NCBI GenBank assembly: GCA_004298045.1
Contig: SCRM01000010.1
Span: forward strand, 1 to 64,000
Direction of reading: 5' to 3'
DNA from: Rhodanobacter sp.
GTDB lineage: Bacteria; Pseudomonadota; Gammaproteobacteria; Xanthomonadales; Rhodanobacteraceae
Length of the DNA stretch: 64,000 nucleotides
Shown here: positions 28,025 through 37,397 of the stretch, in pieces
Layout: each line of letters starts with the position of its first letter
How positions within the stretch are numbered: the first letter of the stretch is position 1
Position numbers and translations under genes: made by a program
The notes under the pieces: generated by a model
The model's database searches: none
What the model was told of the DNA's origin: nothing
Seen by the model: the letters and a program-made list of their open reading frames with translations, nothing else

Positions 28025-28911
28025 CCACACAACGCAAGGGCATCATCCTCGCCGGCGGCTCCGGCACCCGCCTGCACCCGATCACCCGCGCGGTGAGCAA
28101 GCAGCTCCTGCCGGTGTACGACAAGCCGATGGTGTATTACCCGCTGGCCACGTTGATGCTGGCCGGCATCCGCGAAGTGCTCCTCATCAACACCCCGCAC
28201 GAGCAGGCGATGTTCCAGCGCCTGCTGGGCGACGGCTCGCAGTGGGGCATCAACATCCACTACGCCGTGCAGCCCTCGCCCGATGGCCTCGCGCAGGCGT
28301 TCACCATCGGCCGCGAGTTCATCGCCGGCCAGCCGAGCTGCCTGGTGCTGGGCGACAACATCTTCTACGGCTACGGCTTCACCGAACGCCTCAAGCGCGC
28401 GGCCAGCCGCGAACACGGTGCTACGGTTTTCGGCTACTGGGTCAAGGACCCGGAGCGCTACGGCGTGGCCGAGTTCGATGCCGGCGGCAAGGTGATCGGT
28501 CTGGAAGAAAAACCCAGGCAGCCGAAGTCGAACTATGCGGTGACCGGGCTGTATTTCTACGACGCCAAGGTGTGCGACTACGCCGCGGCGCTCAAGCCCT
28601 CGCCGCGCGGCGAGCTGGAAATCACCGACTTGAACCGCTGCTACCTCGCCGAGGGCACGCTGCACCTGGAGCAGCTCGGCCGCGGCTTTGCCTGGCTCGA
28701 CACCGGCACGCATGAGTCGCTGATGGAAGCCGGCAACTACATCGAAACGATCGAGAACCGACAGGGCCTCAAAGTGTGCTGCCCGGAGGAAATCGCCTTC
28801 GTCAACGGCTGGATCGATGCCGATCAGCTTGGGCGCCTCGCCGCCGAACTCGCTAAAACCGGCTACGGCCAGTACCTGCAGCGCCTGGCCACGCAAGGGC
28901 TGGTGCGATGA
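28021..28911 (+). CDS. rfbA: Glucose-1-phosphate thymidylyltransferase
   Basis: A 296-residue nucleotidyltransferase making dTDP-glucose from dTTP and glucose-1-phosphate, the first committed step to dTDP-rhamnose. It has the signature [11 protein letters not shown] near residues 10-20, followed by [11 protein letters not shown], with V-L-G-D-N (metal-binding Asp) further on. The ATG overlaps the rfbB stop, so translation is coupled. Length matches the family. Confidence 0.97.
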   Translation: MTTQRKGIILAGGSGTRLHPITRAVSKQLLPVYDKPMVYYPLATLMLAGIREVLLINTPHEQAMFQRLLGDGSQWGINIHYAVQPSPDGLAQAFTIGREFIAGQPSCLVLGDNIFYGYGFTERLKRAASREHGATVFGYWVKDPERYGVAEFDAGGKVIGLEEKPRQPKSNYAVTGLYFYDAKVCDYAAALKPSPRGELEITDLNRCYLAEGTLHLEQLGRGFAWLDTGTHESLMEAGNYIETIENRQGLKVCCPEEIAFVNGWIDADQLGRLAAELAKTGYGQYLQRLATQGLVR

Positions 28912-29465
28912 AGGTGATCGAAACGCGCCTGCCCGGCGTGAAAGTGATCGAGCCGCAGGTGTTCGGCGATGTACGCGGCTTTTTCTACGAGAGCTACAAC
29001 GAGGCCAAGTACCGCGAGGCCGGCATCGACCGCCGCTTCGTGCAATCCAACGTGTCGCGCTCCGCGCGCGGCGTGCTGCGCGGCCTGCACTACCAGTGGC
29101 CCAACCCGCAGGGCAAGCTGGTGAGCGTGCTCGATGGCGAGGTGTACGACGTGGCGGTGGACATCCGCCACGGCTCGCCCACGTTTGGGCAGTCGGCGGG
29201 TGTGATGCTCACCGCCGAAAACCATCGTCATTTCTGGATCCCCGAGGGCTTCGCCCACGGCTTCTGCGTGGTGTCCGAAGCGGCCACGTTCTGCTACCAG
29301 TGCACCGCGCTCTACGACCCCAGGGCCGACGCCGGCGTGCGCTGGAACGACGCAGCGCTGGGCATCGACTGGCCGGTGGCCGAACCGCTGTTGTCGGAGA
29401 AGGACACCAAGTCGCCGCTGCTGGCCGAGATTCCGGTTGAGCGGTTGCCGGTTTACGTGGCATGA
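28908..29465 (+). CDS. rfbC: dTDP-4-dehydrorhamnose 3,5-epimerase
   Basis: A 185-residue cupin-fold epimerase, third step of dTDP-L-rhamnose synthesis. Catalytic region R-G-L-H-Y-Q (His base), the substrate strand D-V-A-V-D-I-R, and [11 protein letters not shown] are all present. It overlaps both neighbouring genes by ATGA, giving a tightly coupled rmlBACD operon. Confidence 0.97.
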   Translation: MKVIETRLPGVKVIEPQVFGDVRGFFYESYNEAKYREAGIDRRFVQSNVSRSARGVLRGLHYQWPNPQGKLVSVLDGEVYDVAVDIRHGSPTFGQSAGVMLTAENHRHFWIPEGFAHGFCVVSEAATFCYQCTALYDPRADAGVRWNDAALGIDWPVAEPLLSEKDTKSPLLAEIPVERLPVYVA

Positions 29466-30397
29466 AAACTCTTCTGCTTGGCGCCAATGGCCAGCTCGGT
29501 CGCAGCTTTATCGAGGATGGCGGGTTGGCTGCGCGCGGTGAGCTGGTAACGGCCTGCCGCGATGGCTCGCGTTTCGACGGTGTGGGTGTCGAGACGGTTG
29601 ATCTCGCAAAGCCGGCAACGCTCACAGCGTTGCTTGATCGCATACAGCCGGATGTGATCGTCAACACCGCGGCCTATACGGCGGTGGATCGCGCCGAGCA
29701 GGAAGAAGCGCTGGCCACGCGCGTCAACGGCGAAGCCGTGGGCGTGCTGGGCGCCTGGGCCAAGGCGCATGGTGCGCTCGTCGTGCACTACTCCACCGAC
29801 TACGTATTTGATGGCGCGGCGCACGCGCCGTATGCGACGGACGCGCCGGTGGCGCCGTTGGGCGCCTACGGGCGCAGCAAGTTGGCCGGCGAAATCGCGC
29901 TGCGCAAAAGCGGCGCCGCCCATTTCATCTTGCGCACGGCGTGGGTGTACGCGCCGCACGGGAAAAACTTTCTGGGCACCATGCTGCGGGTGGGCGCCGA
30001 GCGCGACGAGCTGCGCGTGGTGGCCGACCAGATCGGCGCACCGACCAGCACCGCGCTGATCGTCGGCGGCACGCTGGCGGCGCTGGATGCGTGGATCGCT
30101 GCCGACGCCGCGGAACGGACGGCGCTGCAAGGCACGCATCATCTCGTCGCCAACGGGCACACCTCATGGCACGGCTTTGCCACGGCCATTTTTGATGGCG
30201 CGGTGAAGCGTGGCCTGCTTGCCCGCGCCCCGCACGTGGCCGCCATCTCCAGCGCCGAGTACCCGACGCCGGCGAAACGCCCGACCTGGTCGGTGCTGGA
30301 CAACTCAGGGTTCGCCCGGCGCTTCGGCTATTCTCTGCGCGATTGGCGACATGACCTGGATGGCGTGCTGGACGCGCTTTCGCGCCATCACGCCTGA
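29462..30397 (+). CDS. rfbD: dTDP-4-dehydrorhamnose reductase
   Basis: A 311-residue reductase for the last step to dTDP-L-rhamnose. N-terminal nucleotide motif G-A-N-G-Q-L-G; S-T-D-Y-V-F-D-G; catalytic Y-G-R-S-K; and R-T-A-W-V-Y, all typical of RmlD. It closes the rml gene set. A REP-like hairpin lies 19 bp after the stop, before xanB. Confidence 0.96.
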   Translation: MKTLLLGANGQLGRSFIEDGGLAARGELVTACRDGSRFDGVGVETVDLAKPATLTALLDRIQPDVIVNTAAYTAVDRAEQEEALATRVNGEAVGVLGAWAKAHGALVVHYSTDYVFDGAAHAPYATDAPVAPLGAYGRSKLAGEIALRKSGAAHFILRTAWVYAPHGKNFLGTMLRVGAERDELRVVADQIGAPTSTALIVGGTLAALDAWIAADAAERTALQGTHHLVANGHTSWHGFATAIFDGAVKRGLLARAPHVAAISSAEYPTPAKRPTWSVLDNSGFARRFGYSLRDWRHDLDGVLDALSRHHA

Positions 30398-30416
30398 ATC
30401 CGTTGTGGTGGTTGTC

Positions 30417-30486
30417 TGTAGGAGCCCGCTTGCGGGCGATGGCGCTTTTCGCGAAAGGCGTTATCGCCCGCAAGCGGGCTCCTACA
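30417..30486. repeat. REP-like palindrome, copy 2 (between rfbD and xanB)
   Basis: A 70-bp inverted repeat with the same outer arms (TGTAGGAGCCCGCTTGCGGG and complement) and the same CTTTTCGCGAAAGG core as the copy at 7565-7631. It lies between two co-oriented nucleotide-sugar genes and could act as an mRNA hairpin, as a transcription attenuator, or simply as a neutral repeat. Confidence 0.88.
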
Positions 30487-30539
30487 ACACACACACGCAC
30501 ATGGCCAGGCTGCGCGCCGCAGACGAAGGTAGATATTCC

Positions 30540-31952
30540 ATGCTCATTCCCTTGATTCTCAGCGGCGGCAGCGGCACGCGCCTGTGGCCGGTGTCGCGCA
30601 AGAACCTGCCCAAGCAGTTCCTGTCACTCGCCGGCAAGGGCACGCTGTTTCAGCAGACCATCGCGCGTACGCGCGGCCTGCCGAATGTGGCACCGCCGGT
30701 GGTGGTGGCCAGCGACGACCACCGCTTTCTGGCCGCCGAGCAACTGCTCGAAGCGGGCATCGCCGGCAGCACCATCGTGCTCGAACCGGTGGCGCGCAAC
30801 ACCGCACCGGCGATTGCGCTGGGCGCGCTCGAAGCGCTGAAACATGACCCGGATGCCGTGCTGCTGGTGCTGCCGGCCGACCATCAGATCGGCGACACCG
30901 CTGCCTTCACCCAGGCAGTCATCAAGGCGCTACCGTTGGCCGCACAAGGCTGGCTGGTGACCTTCGGCATCCGCCCGGATCGGGCAGAAACCGGGTTCGG
31001 CTACATCCGTCGCGGCGAGGCGATCGGGGCCGATGGCTTCCGCGTCGAGCGCTTCGTCGAAAAGCCCGATGCCGATACGGCAAAAGCCTATCTCGCCGAT
31101 GGCGGCTACGACTGGAACTCGGGCATGTTCCTGTTCCGCGCTGATCGCTACCTGGAAGAACTCGGTGCGCATGCGCCGGCGATGCTGGCCGCGGTGCGCG
31201 CGGCACACGCCACGGCCAAGGGCGACCTGGATTTCGTGCGGGTGGACAAGGACGCCTTCGCCAAGGTGCCGGAAGACTCCATCGACTATGCGGTGATGGA
31301 AAAAACCGCACGCGCCGCGGTCATCCCCACCGCGTGTGCGTGGAGCGACATCGGCTCGTGGCAGGCGCTGTGGCTGGCCGGCGCGCGCGACGCCGACGAC
31401 AACCTGCGCGAGGGCGACACGCTCACCGTCGACACCCACGGCTCGCTGCTGCGCTCGCATCCGCATCACCTGATTGCCACCGTGGGCGTCGATGATCTCG
31501 TCGTCGTCACCACGCCGGATGCCACGCTGGTCGCGCGCCGCGATGCCGCGCAGGACGTCAAGAAGATCGTCGCCCAGCTCAAGGCCGCCAACCGCAGCGA
31601 GCACGCGTTCCACCGCGTCGTGCGCCGCCCGTGGGGCAGCTACGACTCGCTGGAATCGGGCAGCCGGTTCCAGGTGAAACGCATCGTGGTGAAGCCGGGT
31701 GCCAGCCTCAGCCTGCAAAAACACCATCACCGCGCCGAGCACTGGGTGGTGGTCTCCGGCACCGCCGAAGTCACCTGCGACGACAAGGTGTTCCTGCTCA
31801 CCGAAAACCAGAGCACCTATATCCCGCTCGGCAGCAAACACCGCCTGCGCAACCCCGGCAAGATGGCACTGGAGCTGATCGAAGTGCAGTCCGGCAGCTA
31901 TCTCGGCGAGGACGACATCATCCGCTACGACGACGTGTACGGGCGGGCGTGA
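30540..31952 (+). CDS. xanB: Bifunctional mannose-1-phosphate guanylyltransferase / mannose-6-phosphate isomerase
   Basis: A 470-residue type II PMI-GMP enzyme. The N-terminal pyrophosphorylase has L-S-G-G-S-G-T-R-L-W-P at 8-18 and F-V-E-K-P for sugar-phosphate binding. The C-terminal cupin isomerase has R-P-W-G-S-Y, followed by Q-K-H-H-H-R-A-E-H-W carrying metal-ligand histidines. It makes GDP-mannose for LPS or exopolysaccharide. The start at 30540 follows GAAGGTAG. Placement after rmlD matches the xanthomonad LPS locus, where the orthologue is called xanB. No xanA (phosphoglucomutase/phosphomannomutase) follows here. Confidence 0.94.
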   Translation: MLIPLILSGGSGTRLWPVSRKNLPKQFLSLAGKGTLFQQTIARTRGLPNVAPPVVVASDDHRFLAAEQLLEAGIAGSTIVLEPVARNTAPAIALGALEALKHDPDAVLLVLPADHQIGDTAAFTQAVIKALPLAAQGWLVTFGIRPDRAETGFGYIRRGEAIGADGFRVERFVEKPDADTAKAYLADGGYDWNSGMFLFRADRYLEELGAHAPAMLAAVRAAHATAKGDLDFVRVDKDAFAKVPEDSIDYAVMEKTARAAVIPTACAWSDIGSWQALWLAGARDADDNLREGDTLTVDTHGSLLRSHPHHLIATVGVDDLVVVTTPDATLVARRDAAQDVKKIVAQLKAANRSEHAFHRVVRRPWGSYDSLESGSRFQVKRIVVKPGASLSLQKHHHRAEHWVVVSGTAEVTCDDKVFLLTENQSTYIPLGSKHRLRNPGKMALELIEVQSGSYLGEDDIIRYDDVYGRA

Positions 31953-32036
31953 GCGGCCGGGGCCAGAGCACGATGACCGTGCAAGTAACCGGCAACGCGA
32001 GGCCGCCTCGGCCAATGGCACGCTGACCTACCAACC

Positions 32037-33230
32037 TCAAGCCTGGCGCCACTCTTCGCCAGGCATGATGCGACGCATGAAGGCGTCGAACATCGGCACG
32101 GAAAAGGCGGTATCTCCGTGGCTTGGGCTCCAGACCATGCCTTTGGCGATCAAATGATTGCGCGTTGGCCCCAGCGCGGTAACTTTGCGACCGAGCACAT
32201 CGGCGATATCGCCGGAACGATGCGGGCCAGGGCCGATCTCGGCCATGGCCCGCAGATAGATCTTTTCCGCCGGCGTCAGGCGGTCGAAACGGACGCGAAA
32301 AAAGCTTTCGTCCAGGGCCGCCGTGGCTTCGATGGAGGCCTGTTCCACATCCGCCAGCGTGATCGGCGAGGCATCCGCCACGTCCCACGCATGCTTGCCC
32401 CACTCCTGCAGGAAATACGGATAACCCTCGGTGGCGGTGACGATGCGCGCAAGTGCCGCGGGCTCGAAATCGACGCCTTCCGCGCGTGCCGGCACAATCA
32501 GCGCATCGCGCGCCGCGGCATCATCCAGCGGCCCGACGAACGGAAAGTCGAACAGCCGTTCCGCATAGGATTTGGCGCGCCCCATCTGCCCCGGCAACTG
32601 CGGTAGCCCGGCCCCCACCAACATCACCGGCACCTGTTGCTGCGCACAGCGGTGCAGCGCAGTGATGAGCGCGGCCAACTGATCCTCCGCCACATATTGC
32701 AACTCGTCGATGCACAAGACGAGAGCCGTACCCGCTGCCTGCGCAGCGCGCCCGGCGGCCTCCAGCAACGCCTGCAGATCGTGTTCCAGATCGCCATTGT
32801 CGGCGAGGCCAGCCTCGGGCTCGACGTCGATGCCCACCTCGATATCCGCGTACTTTAACTTGAGCCCCTTGGCGAAGCCCGCCAGCGCCTGCAGCGCGCG
32901 CCGCCCCAGATCGGCTGCCTGCGCCGAACGGGACAGACGCAACAAGGCTTGTCGCAGCTGCGGTGCCAGCATGGCCGGCAGCGACCGACCTTCTGGCGCT
33001 TCCACCCGCAAGGTATGGATGCCATGCGCCTCCGCCTGCACGCGCATGCGATCCAGCAGCACGGTCTTGCCGACACCGCGCAAGCCGATCATCAACACGC
33101 TCTTGGCTTGCCGTCCTGCGCGCACACGCTGGGCGGCAACGTCAACCGTGCGCAACAGCTCATCGCGGCCAGCAAGCTCCACGGGCGGCGCACCGGCACC
33201 TGGCGTATAGGGGTTTGCGACGGGATCCAT
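32037..33230 (-). CDS. AAA ATPase with a probable C-terminal winged helix
   Basis: 397 residues. An STAND/archaeal-type ATPase core has Walker A G-L-R-G-V-G-K-T at 49-56 and Walker B L-V-L-C-I-D-E-L-Q near 169-177, followed by a lid region. Residues about 320-390 look like a winged helix (E-K-I-Y-L-R-A-M-A-E then G-D-I-A-D-V-L-G and a beta wing). No partner nuclease or toxin is adjacent, so the function is unknown; DNA-linked regulation is the most one can say. The likely start ATG at 33230 lies only seven bases from a good -10 box, so the mRNA may be leaderless. Both neighbouring genes are housekeeping. Confidence 0.75.
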   Translation of the reverse strand: MDPVANPYTPGAGAPPVELAGRDELLRTVDVAAQRVRAGRQAKSVLMIGLRGVGKTVLLDRMRVQAEAHGIHTLRVEAPEGRSLPAMLAPQLRQALLRLSRSAQAADLGRRALQALAGFAKGLKLKYADIEVGIDVEPEAGLADNGDLEHDLQALLEAAGRAAQAAGTALVLCIDELQYVAEDQLAALITALHRCAQQQVPVMLVGAGLPQLPGQMGRAKSYAERLFDFPFVGPLDDAAARDALIVPARAEGVDFEPAALARIVTATEGYPYFLQEWGKHAWDVADASPITLADVEQASIEATAALDESFFRVRFDRLTPAEKIYLRAMAEIGPGPHRSGDIADVLGRKVTALGPTRNHLIAKGMVWSPSHGDTAFSVPMFDAFMRRIMPGEEWRQA

Positions 33231-33236
33231 GGGCGA

Positions 33237-33264
33237 ATCATACCGGTCTTATCAAAGTTATCAA
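33237..33264 (-). promoter_or_regulatory. Sigma-70-type promoter of the AAA ATPase gene
   Basis: On the minus strand, TTGATA (33264-33259), a 16-bp spacer and TATGAT (33242-33237). Six bases separate the -10 box from the ATG, so transcription should begin at or next to the start codon. Both hexamers match the consensus at five of six positions, which is strong for a GC-rich genome. Confidence 0.55.
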
Positions 33265-33274
33265 ACCTTGATAA
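33258..33274. promoter_or_regulatory. Palindromic operator candidate overlapping the -35 box
   Basis: TTATCAA-ACC-TTGATAA, two perfect 7-bp arms around a 3-bp spacer. A further direct TTATCAAA half-site lies at 33249-33256. The palindrome covers the -35 box of the ATPase promoter, the position expected for repression. The ATPase itself, with its winged-helix C-terminus, is a possible ligand. Confidence 0.45.
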
Positions 33275-33328
33275 TGTCTATAAAGATCACCAAGGCTTCA
33301 AGCCGATGGCGTACCGCATCTTTGCCCC

Positions 33329-35158
33329 CTACTCCACGGTCACCGACTTGGCCAGGTTGCGCGGCTGGTCGACGTCGGTGCCGCGCAGCACGGCGACGTG
33401 ATAGGCGAGGAGCTGCAAGGGGACGGTGAAGACGGCGGGGGCAATGAAGGCGCCGCCGGCGTCGATGCGCACGAGGTGGCCGCGGTCGAGGTTGCCGTCC
33501 ATCGGGGCAGCGCTGTCGGCGAAGACGATGAGTTCGCCGCCGCGGGCGCGCACTTCCTGCAGATTGGATTTGAGCTTGTCGAGCAGCGGGCCGTTGGGGG
33601 CAACGGCGACCACCGGCATGTCCTCGTCCACCAGCGCGAGCGGGCCGTGCTTGAGCTCGCCGGCCGGATAGGCCTCGGCGTGGATGTAGGAGATTTCCTT
33701 GAGCTTCAACGAGCCTTCGAGCGCCACCGGGTATTGCGCGCCACGGCCGAGAAACAGAGCGTGGTGGCGCGGGATGAAGCGCTCGGCCAGCTCGATGATC
33801 TGCGGTTCGAGCTTGAGCGCGCGCTCGATGGCACGCGGCAGGCTTTGCAGTTGTGCACACAGTTGCGCGTGCTGCTCGGCAGGCAAGCCGCGCTGGCTGG
33901 CGAGGCGCAGCGCCAGGAGCGCGAGCGCGGCCAGCTGGGTGGTGAAGGCTTTGGTGGAAGCGACGCCGATTTCCGGGCCGGCGCGGGTCATGAGTTTCAG
34001 ATCCGCCTCGCGCACCACCGAGGACTCGGGCACGTTGCAGATCGCCAGCGTGCCCAGGTACCCGCGACGTTTCGACTCGCGCATCGCGGCGAGCGTGTCG
34101 GCGGTTTCGCCCGATTGCGAGATGGCGACGAACAAGGTGTCCGGCGGCACCACCGCCTCGCGATAGCGGTACTCGCTGGCCACTTCCACCATCACCGGCA
34201 GCCGCGCGTGTTCCTCGATCCAGTACTTGGCGACCATGCCGGCGTGGTAGCTGGTGCCGCAGGCGATGATGTGCACGCCGCGCACTTTTGCCAGCAGCTC
34301 GTCGCCGCCGACACCGAAGATGTTGGGCAGCACGCCGTGCGCGCCGAGGCGCGATTCCAGCGTGTCGGCCACCGCGCGCGGCTGCTCGAAGATTTCCTTC
34401 TGCATGTAGTGGCGATACTCGCCGCGTTCTACCGCGTCGGTGGACAGCTCGCTTTCGTGCACCGCGCGCTCGACCGGCTGACCATCCAGGCCGAACACGC
34501 GGGCGCCGTCGCGGGTGATCTCGACGACGTCGCCCTCGTCGAGGTAGATCATGCGGTTGGTCACCTGGATCAGCGCCTGCGCGTCCGAGCCAAGGAAATT
34601 CTCACCGATGCCGATGCCGACCAAGAGCGGCGCGCCGCGGCGCGCACCGACGACCTTGCCCGGCTCGTCGCGGCTGATGACCGCGATGGCGTAGGCGCCT
34701 TCCAGCCCGCGCACCACCTCGAGCACCGCCTCGCGCAGGGGCAGGCCGGCGGCGGCGTGCTCCTCGATCAGCGCGGCGATCACCTCGGTGTCGGTTTCGG
34801 AGGTGAAGACGTGGCCGCGCGCCTTCAGCGCTTCGCGCAGGCTAGCGTAGTTCTCGATGATGCCGTTGTGCACGATCGCGATGCGACCGGCGATGTGCGG
34901 ATGCGCATTGGCCTCGTTCGGTACGCCGTGCGTGGCCCAGCGCGTATGCGCGATGCCGGTGCCGCCGGGGAACGGCTGCGCGAGGTATTTCGCCTCCATC
35001 TCGCGCACCTTGCCCTTGGCGCGCACGCGGCGGATCTCCCCGCCTTCGAGCACGGCGAGGCCGGCCGAATCGTAGCCACGATATTCCAGCGCCTTGAGCC
35101 CGGCGATGAGCAGCGGCGCCACGTCACGCTGCGCGACCGCAGCCACGATTCCGCACAT
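33329..35158 (-). CDS. glmS: Glutamine-fructose-6-phosphate aminotransferase (isomerizing)
   Basis: A 609-residue enzyme making glucosamine-6-phosphate, the entry to UDP-GlcNAc for peptidoglycan and LPS. The N-terminal glutaminase begins M-C-G-I-V-A, exposing Cys2 as nucleophile after Met removal. Two SIS isomerase domains follow (S-Q-S-G-E-T-A-D-T near 350 and the second around 460-600), ending N-L-A-K-S-V-T-V-E. A good ribosome site (AGGAG) precedes the ATG. It lies 59 bp downstream of cystathionine beta-synthase on the same strand. No glmS ribozyme is expected outside Firmicutes and none is visible. Confidence 0.97.
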   Translation of the reverse strand: MCGIVAAVAQRDVAPLLIAGLKALEYRGYDSAGLAVLEGGEIRRVRAKGKVREMEAKYLAQPFPGGTGIAHTRWATHGVPNEANAHPHIAGRIAIVHNGIIENYASLREALKARGHVFTSETDTEVIAALIEEHAAAGLPLREAVLEVVRGLEGAYAIAVISRDEPGKVVGARRGAPLLVGIGIGENFLGSDAQALIQVTNRMIYLDEGDVVEITRDGARVFGLDGQPVERAVHESELSTDAVERGEYRHYMQKEIFEQPRAVADTLESRLGAHGVLPNIFGVGGDELLAKVRGVHIIACGTSYHAGMVAKYWIEEHARLPVMVEVASEYRYREAVVPPDTLFVAISQSGETADTLAAMRESKRRGYLGTLAICNVPESSVVREADLKLMTRAGPEIGVASTKAFTTQLAALALLALRLASQRGLPAEQHAQLCAQLQSLPRAIERALKLEPQIIELAERFIPRHHALFLGRGAQYPVALEGSLKLKEISYIHAEAYPAGELKHGPLALVDEDMPVVAVAPNGPLLDKLKSNLQEVRARGGELIVFADSAAPMDGNLDRGHLVRIDAGGAFIAPAVFTVPLQLLAYHVAVLRGTDVDQPRNLAKSVTVE

Positions 35159-35217
35159 GGTGGGACTCCTTGAAAAACCGTGCCGCGACTGTGCCGGTGG
35201 CGAGTTTCAACCGGCTT

Positions 35218-36588
35218 TCAGTCGACCTTGCGCCGCAACCAGTTCAACAGATCGATGCGGGTGATGAGCCCGAGGAAAGCGTCACCGTCCATCACCACGG
35301 CCACGTGGCCGCGCTCGAACACCGGCAGCAGCGACTCCACCGACGCATGCACGTCGAGCTTCTGCACGTCGCGGATCATCGCCACCTCGACCGCGTCGCG
35401 GAAGCGCGCCTGATCGACATGCACGTGCATCAGCACGTCGGACTCGTCGACGATGCCGACCAGCTTGTCGCCATCCACCACCGGCAACTGCGAGACGTCG
35501 TAGAGCTTCATGCGGTTGTACGCGGTGATCAACAGCTCGTGCGGACCGACCACCACGGTGTCGCGCTTGGCGAACTGGCGCAGCAGCAGGTCGCGCAAGT
35601 CGCCATGGGGTTCGCGTTCGAGGAAACCGTTGTCCAGCATCCAGTAATCGTTGTAGAGCTTGGACAGGTACTTGTTGCCGGTGTCGCACACCAGCGTCAC
35701 CACGCGCTTGGGCGCGCTTTGTTCGCGGCACCAGCGCAGCGCGGCGGCAAGCAGCGTGCCAGTGGAGGAGCCGCCGAGCACGCCCTCCTTCGCCAGCAGC
35801 TCGCGCGCGGTGAGGAAGCTCTCCTTGTCGCTGATCGCGTAAGCCTTCTTCACGTGCGAAAAATCGCTGATCGTCGGCAGGAAATCCTCGCCGATGCCTT
35901 CCACCATCCAGCTCGCGGTCTTTTTCGACAGCGTGCCTTCGTTGATGTACTGCGCGAGCACCGAGCCGACCGGGTCGGCCAGCACGATCTCGGTGGCCGG
36001 CGAGGCCTTGGCGAAGAACTGCGAGAGGCCGGTCATGGTGCCCGACGAACCGCAGCCGACGACGATCGCGTCGACCCGGCCGTCCATCTGCTCGAGGATC
36101 TCCGGGCCGGTGGTCTCGATGTGCGCGCGCGGGTTGTCCGGGTTGCCGAACTGGTTGATGAAATACGCCCCGGGGGTTTCCTTGGCGATGCGCGCGGCCA
36201 TGTCCTGGTAGTACTCGGGGTGGCCCTTGGCGACGTCCGAGCGGGTCAGCACCACCTCGGCGCCCATCGCCTTCAGGTTGAAAATCTTCTCGCGGCTCAT
36301 CTTGTCCGGCACCACGAGGATCAGCTTGTAGCCCTTGGCCTGCGCGACCAGTGCGAGGCCGAGGCCGGTGTTGCCGGCGGTGCCCTCGACCAGCGTCGTG
36401 CCGGGCTTGATCTTGCCGGCCTTCTCGGCGCCCTCGATCATCGACACGCCGATGCGGTCCTTGATCGAGCCGCCGGGGTTCATGTTCTCCAGCTTCAGGA
36501 ACAGCTCGCAGCGCCCGGTGTCGAGCCGCTGGGCGCGCAGCATCGGCGTGTGGCCGATGAGTTCGAGAACGCTGTGTTGCACCGTCAT
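35218..36588 (-). CDS. Cystathionine beta-synthase with tandem CBS domains
   Basis: A 456-residue PLP enzyme condensing serine and homocysteine. The fold-type II core has the PLP lysine Lys43 in G-G-S-I-K-D-R and the phosphate loop G-T-A-G-N-T-G. Two CBS domains occupy about 340-456 (V-S-Q-L-P-V-V-D-G-D-K-L-V-G-I-V-D-E and H-V-A-V-V-M-D-G-D-A-F-L-G-L-I-T), suggesting nucleotide or S-adenosylmethionine control. There is no N-terminal haem segment of the mammalian type. The start at 36588 is where homology begins; upstream frame sequence runs into a REP element. With the metB-like gene at 25.6 kb it would complete reverse transsulfuration. Confidence 0.93.
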   Translation of the reverse strand: MTVQHSVLELIGHTPMLRAQRLDTGRCELFLKLENMNPGGSIKDRIGVSMIEGAEKAGKIKPGTTLVEGTAGNTGLGLALVAQAKGYKLILVVPDKMSREKIFNLKAMGAEVVLTRSDVAKGHPEYYQDMAARIAKETPGAYFINQFGNPDNPRAHIETTGPEILEQMDGRVDAIVVGCGSSGTMTGLSQFFAKASPATEIVLADPVGSVLAQYINEGTLSKKTASWMVEGIGEDFLPTISDFSHVKKAYAISDKESFLTARELLAKEGVLGGSSTGTLLAAALRWCREQSAPKRVVTLVCDTGNKYLSKLYNDYWMLDNGFLEREPHGDLRDLLLRQFAKRDTVVVGPHELLITAYNRMKLYDVSQLPVVDGDKLVGIVDESDVLMHVHVDQARFRDAVEVAMIRDVQKLDVHASVESLLPVFERGHVAVVMDGDAFLGLITRIDLLNWLRRKVD

Positions 36589-36675
36589 GATGGCTTCCTT
36601 GGGCCGACGTATCGGGGGCACCCATGATAACCCGCTGTTATAAGGTGACCTGCGCGCGTCGGGGCAAATTGCCCG

Positions 36676-36742
36676 TGTAGGGGCCCGCTTGCGGGCGATG
36701 CTCTTGGCGAAAGACACCATCACCCGCAAGCGGGCTCCTACA
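36676..36742. repeat. REP-like palindrome, copy 3 (upstream of the CBS gene)
   Basis: A 67-bp inverted repeat with outer arms TGTAGG(A/G)GCCCGCTTGCGGG and complement. The core differs from copies 1 and 2 (CTCTTGGCGAAAGAC). It lies between the YdcH-like gene and the cystathionine beta-synthase gene. Confidence 0.85.
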
Positions 36743-36852
36743 CACGTGGGAGATGACGCACGGAGCCCATGGAACATTGCGGCCCCGGCCATCTTCCGGA
36801 ATGGAAGATGCCGAGGCCGTCAGGGAACGCGGAACGCGGGGGCGGGGCGTGC

Positions 36853-37074
36853 TCAACCGAACTGGCGGCGTCCTTCCCACATGCGTTCCAACCTTGCCTT
36901 TGCCTGCAGTTTTTCGCGTTTCATGCTGGCGAGCGTGCCTTCATCGATCGGCAGCACGCCGATCTCGGCGTCGTGAACCTTGCTGTCGAGCTCGCGGTGG
37001 TGCTGGTACAGGCGCCGAAACTCGGCGTCCTTCTTCATCAATGCTTCCACGTCGTCATGCTGGGCTTCAAACAT
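36853..37074 (-). CDS. YdcH-like small coiled-coil protein (DUF465)
   Basis: A 73-residue highly charged helical protein with the DUF465 pattern: F-R-R-L-Y-Q-H-H-R-E-L-D-S-K-V-H-D-A-E, then M-K-R-E-K-L-Q-A-K-A-R-L-E. Function is not established for the family. The start at 37074 was chosen for its strong ribosome site (GAGGAGG, seven bases before the ATG); the longer in-frame extension is Arg/Cys-rich and non-coding in character. Confidence 0.85.
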   Translation of the reverse strand: MFEAQHDDVEALMKKDAEFRRLYQHHRELDSKVHDAEIGVLPIDEGTLASMKREKLQAKARLERMWEGRRQFG

Positions 37075-37397
37075 GATTGAACCTCCTCGTGAGTGAGCAT
37101 GCGGGTGCGCGGCACCCGTCGCACCGGCGCCATGCGCGCACTCCCACGCGCCCAAGCCGGCGAACCGGCAACGGGCAAAACGACAACGGGGGGATACGGC
37201 ATGATGCAAACCGGCAGTCATGGAGCAATGCGCTCCATTGGCTGTGACCGTACACCGGGGCGAAAGGTGCCGCAAGACATCACGGAACGTGCCGCGGCAG
37301 ACTGCCACGGCGCCGTTCAATCGGCGTCAAAGCGCCGTTAAAACAATGACCTGCATCAGCACGAAACGTGCCGGTACACGATCAATACGAGGGCATG
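37075..37397. other. Intergenic stretch between the DUF4398 pair and the YdcH-like gene
   Basis: 323 bp with no gene I can support. It holds two short inverted repeats: ATGGAGC-AATGC-GCTCCAT at 37220-37238, and ACGGCGC/GCGCCGT arms at about 37309-37339. Neither is followed by a T-run, so neither is a clear terminator. The first could be an operator for the YdcH-like gene. Confidence 0.4.

Noticed and set aside
33231-33328. glmS-linked ribozyme or riboswitch
   Set aside because: The region is downstream of glmS on its strand, and the glmS ribozyme is a Firmicute feature; nothing resembling it is visible.
33398-35173. 591-codon plus-strand frame opposite glmS
   Set aside because: Complement of a conserved essential gene; no domain.
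37309-37339. Possible terminator after the DUF4398 pair
   Set aside because: Arms ACGGCGC/GCGCCGT can pair, but the loop is long and no T-run follows.
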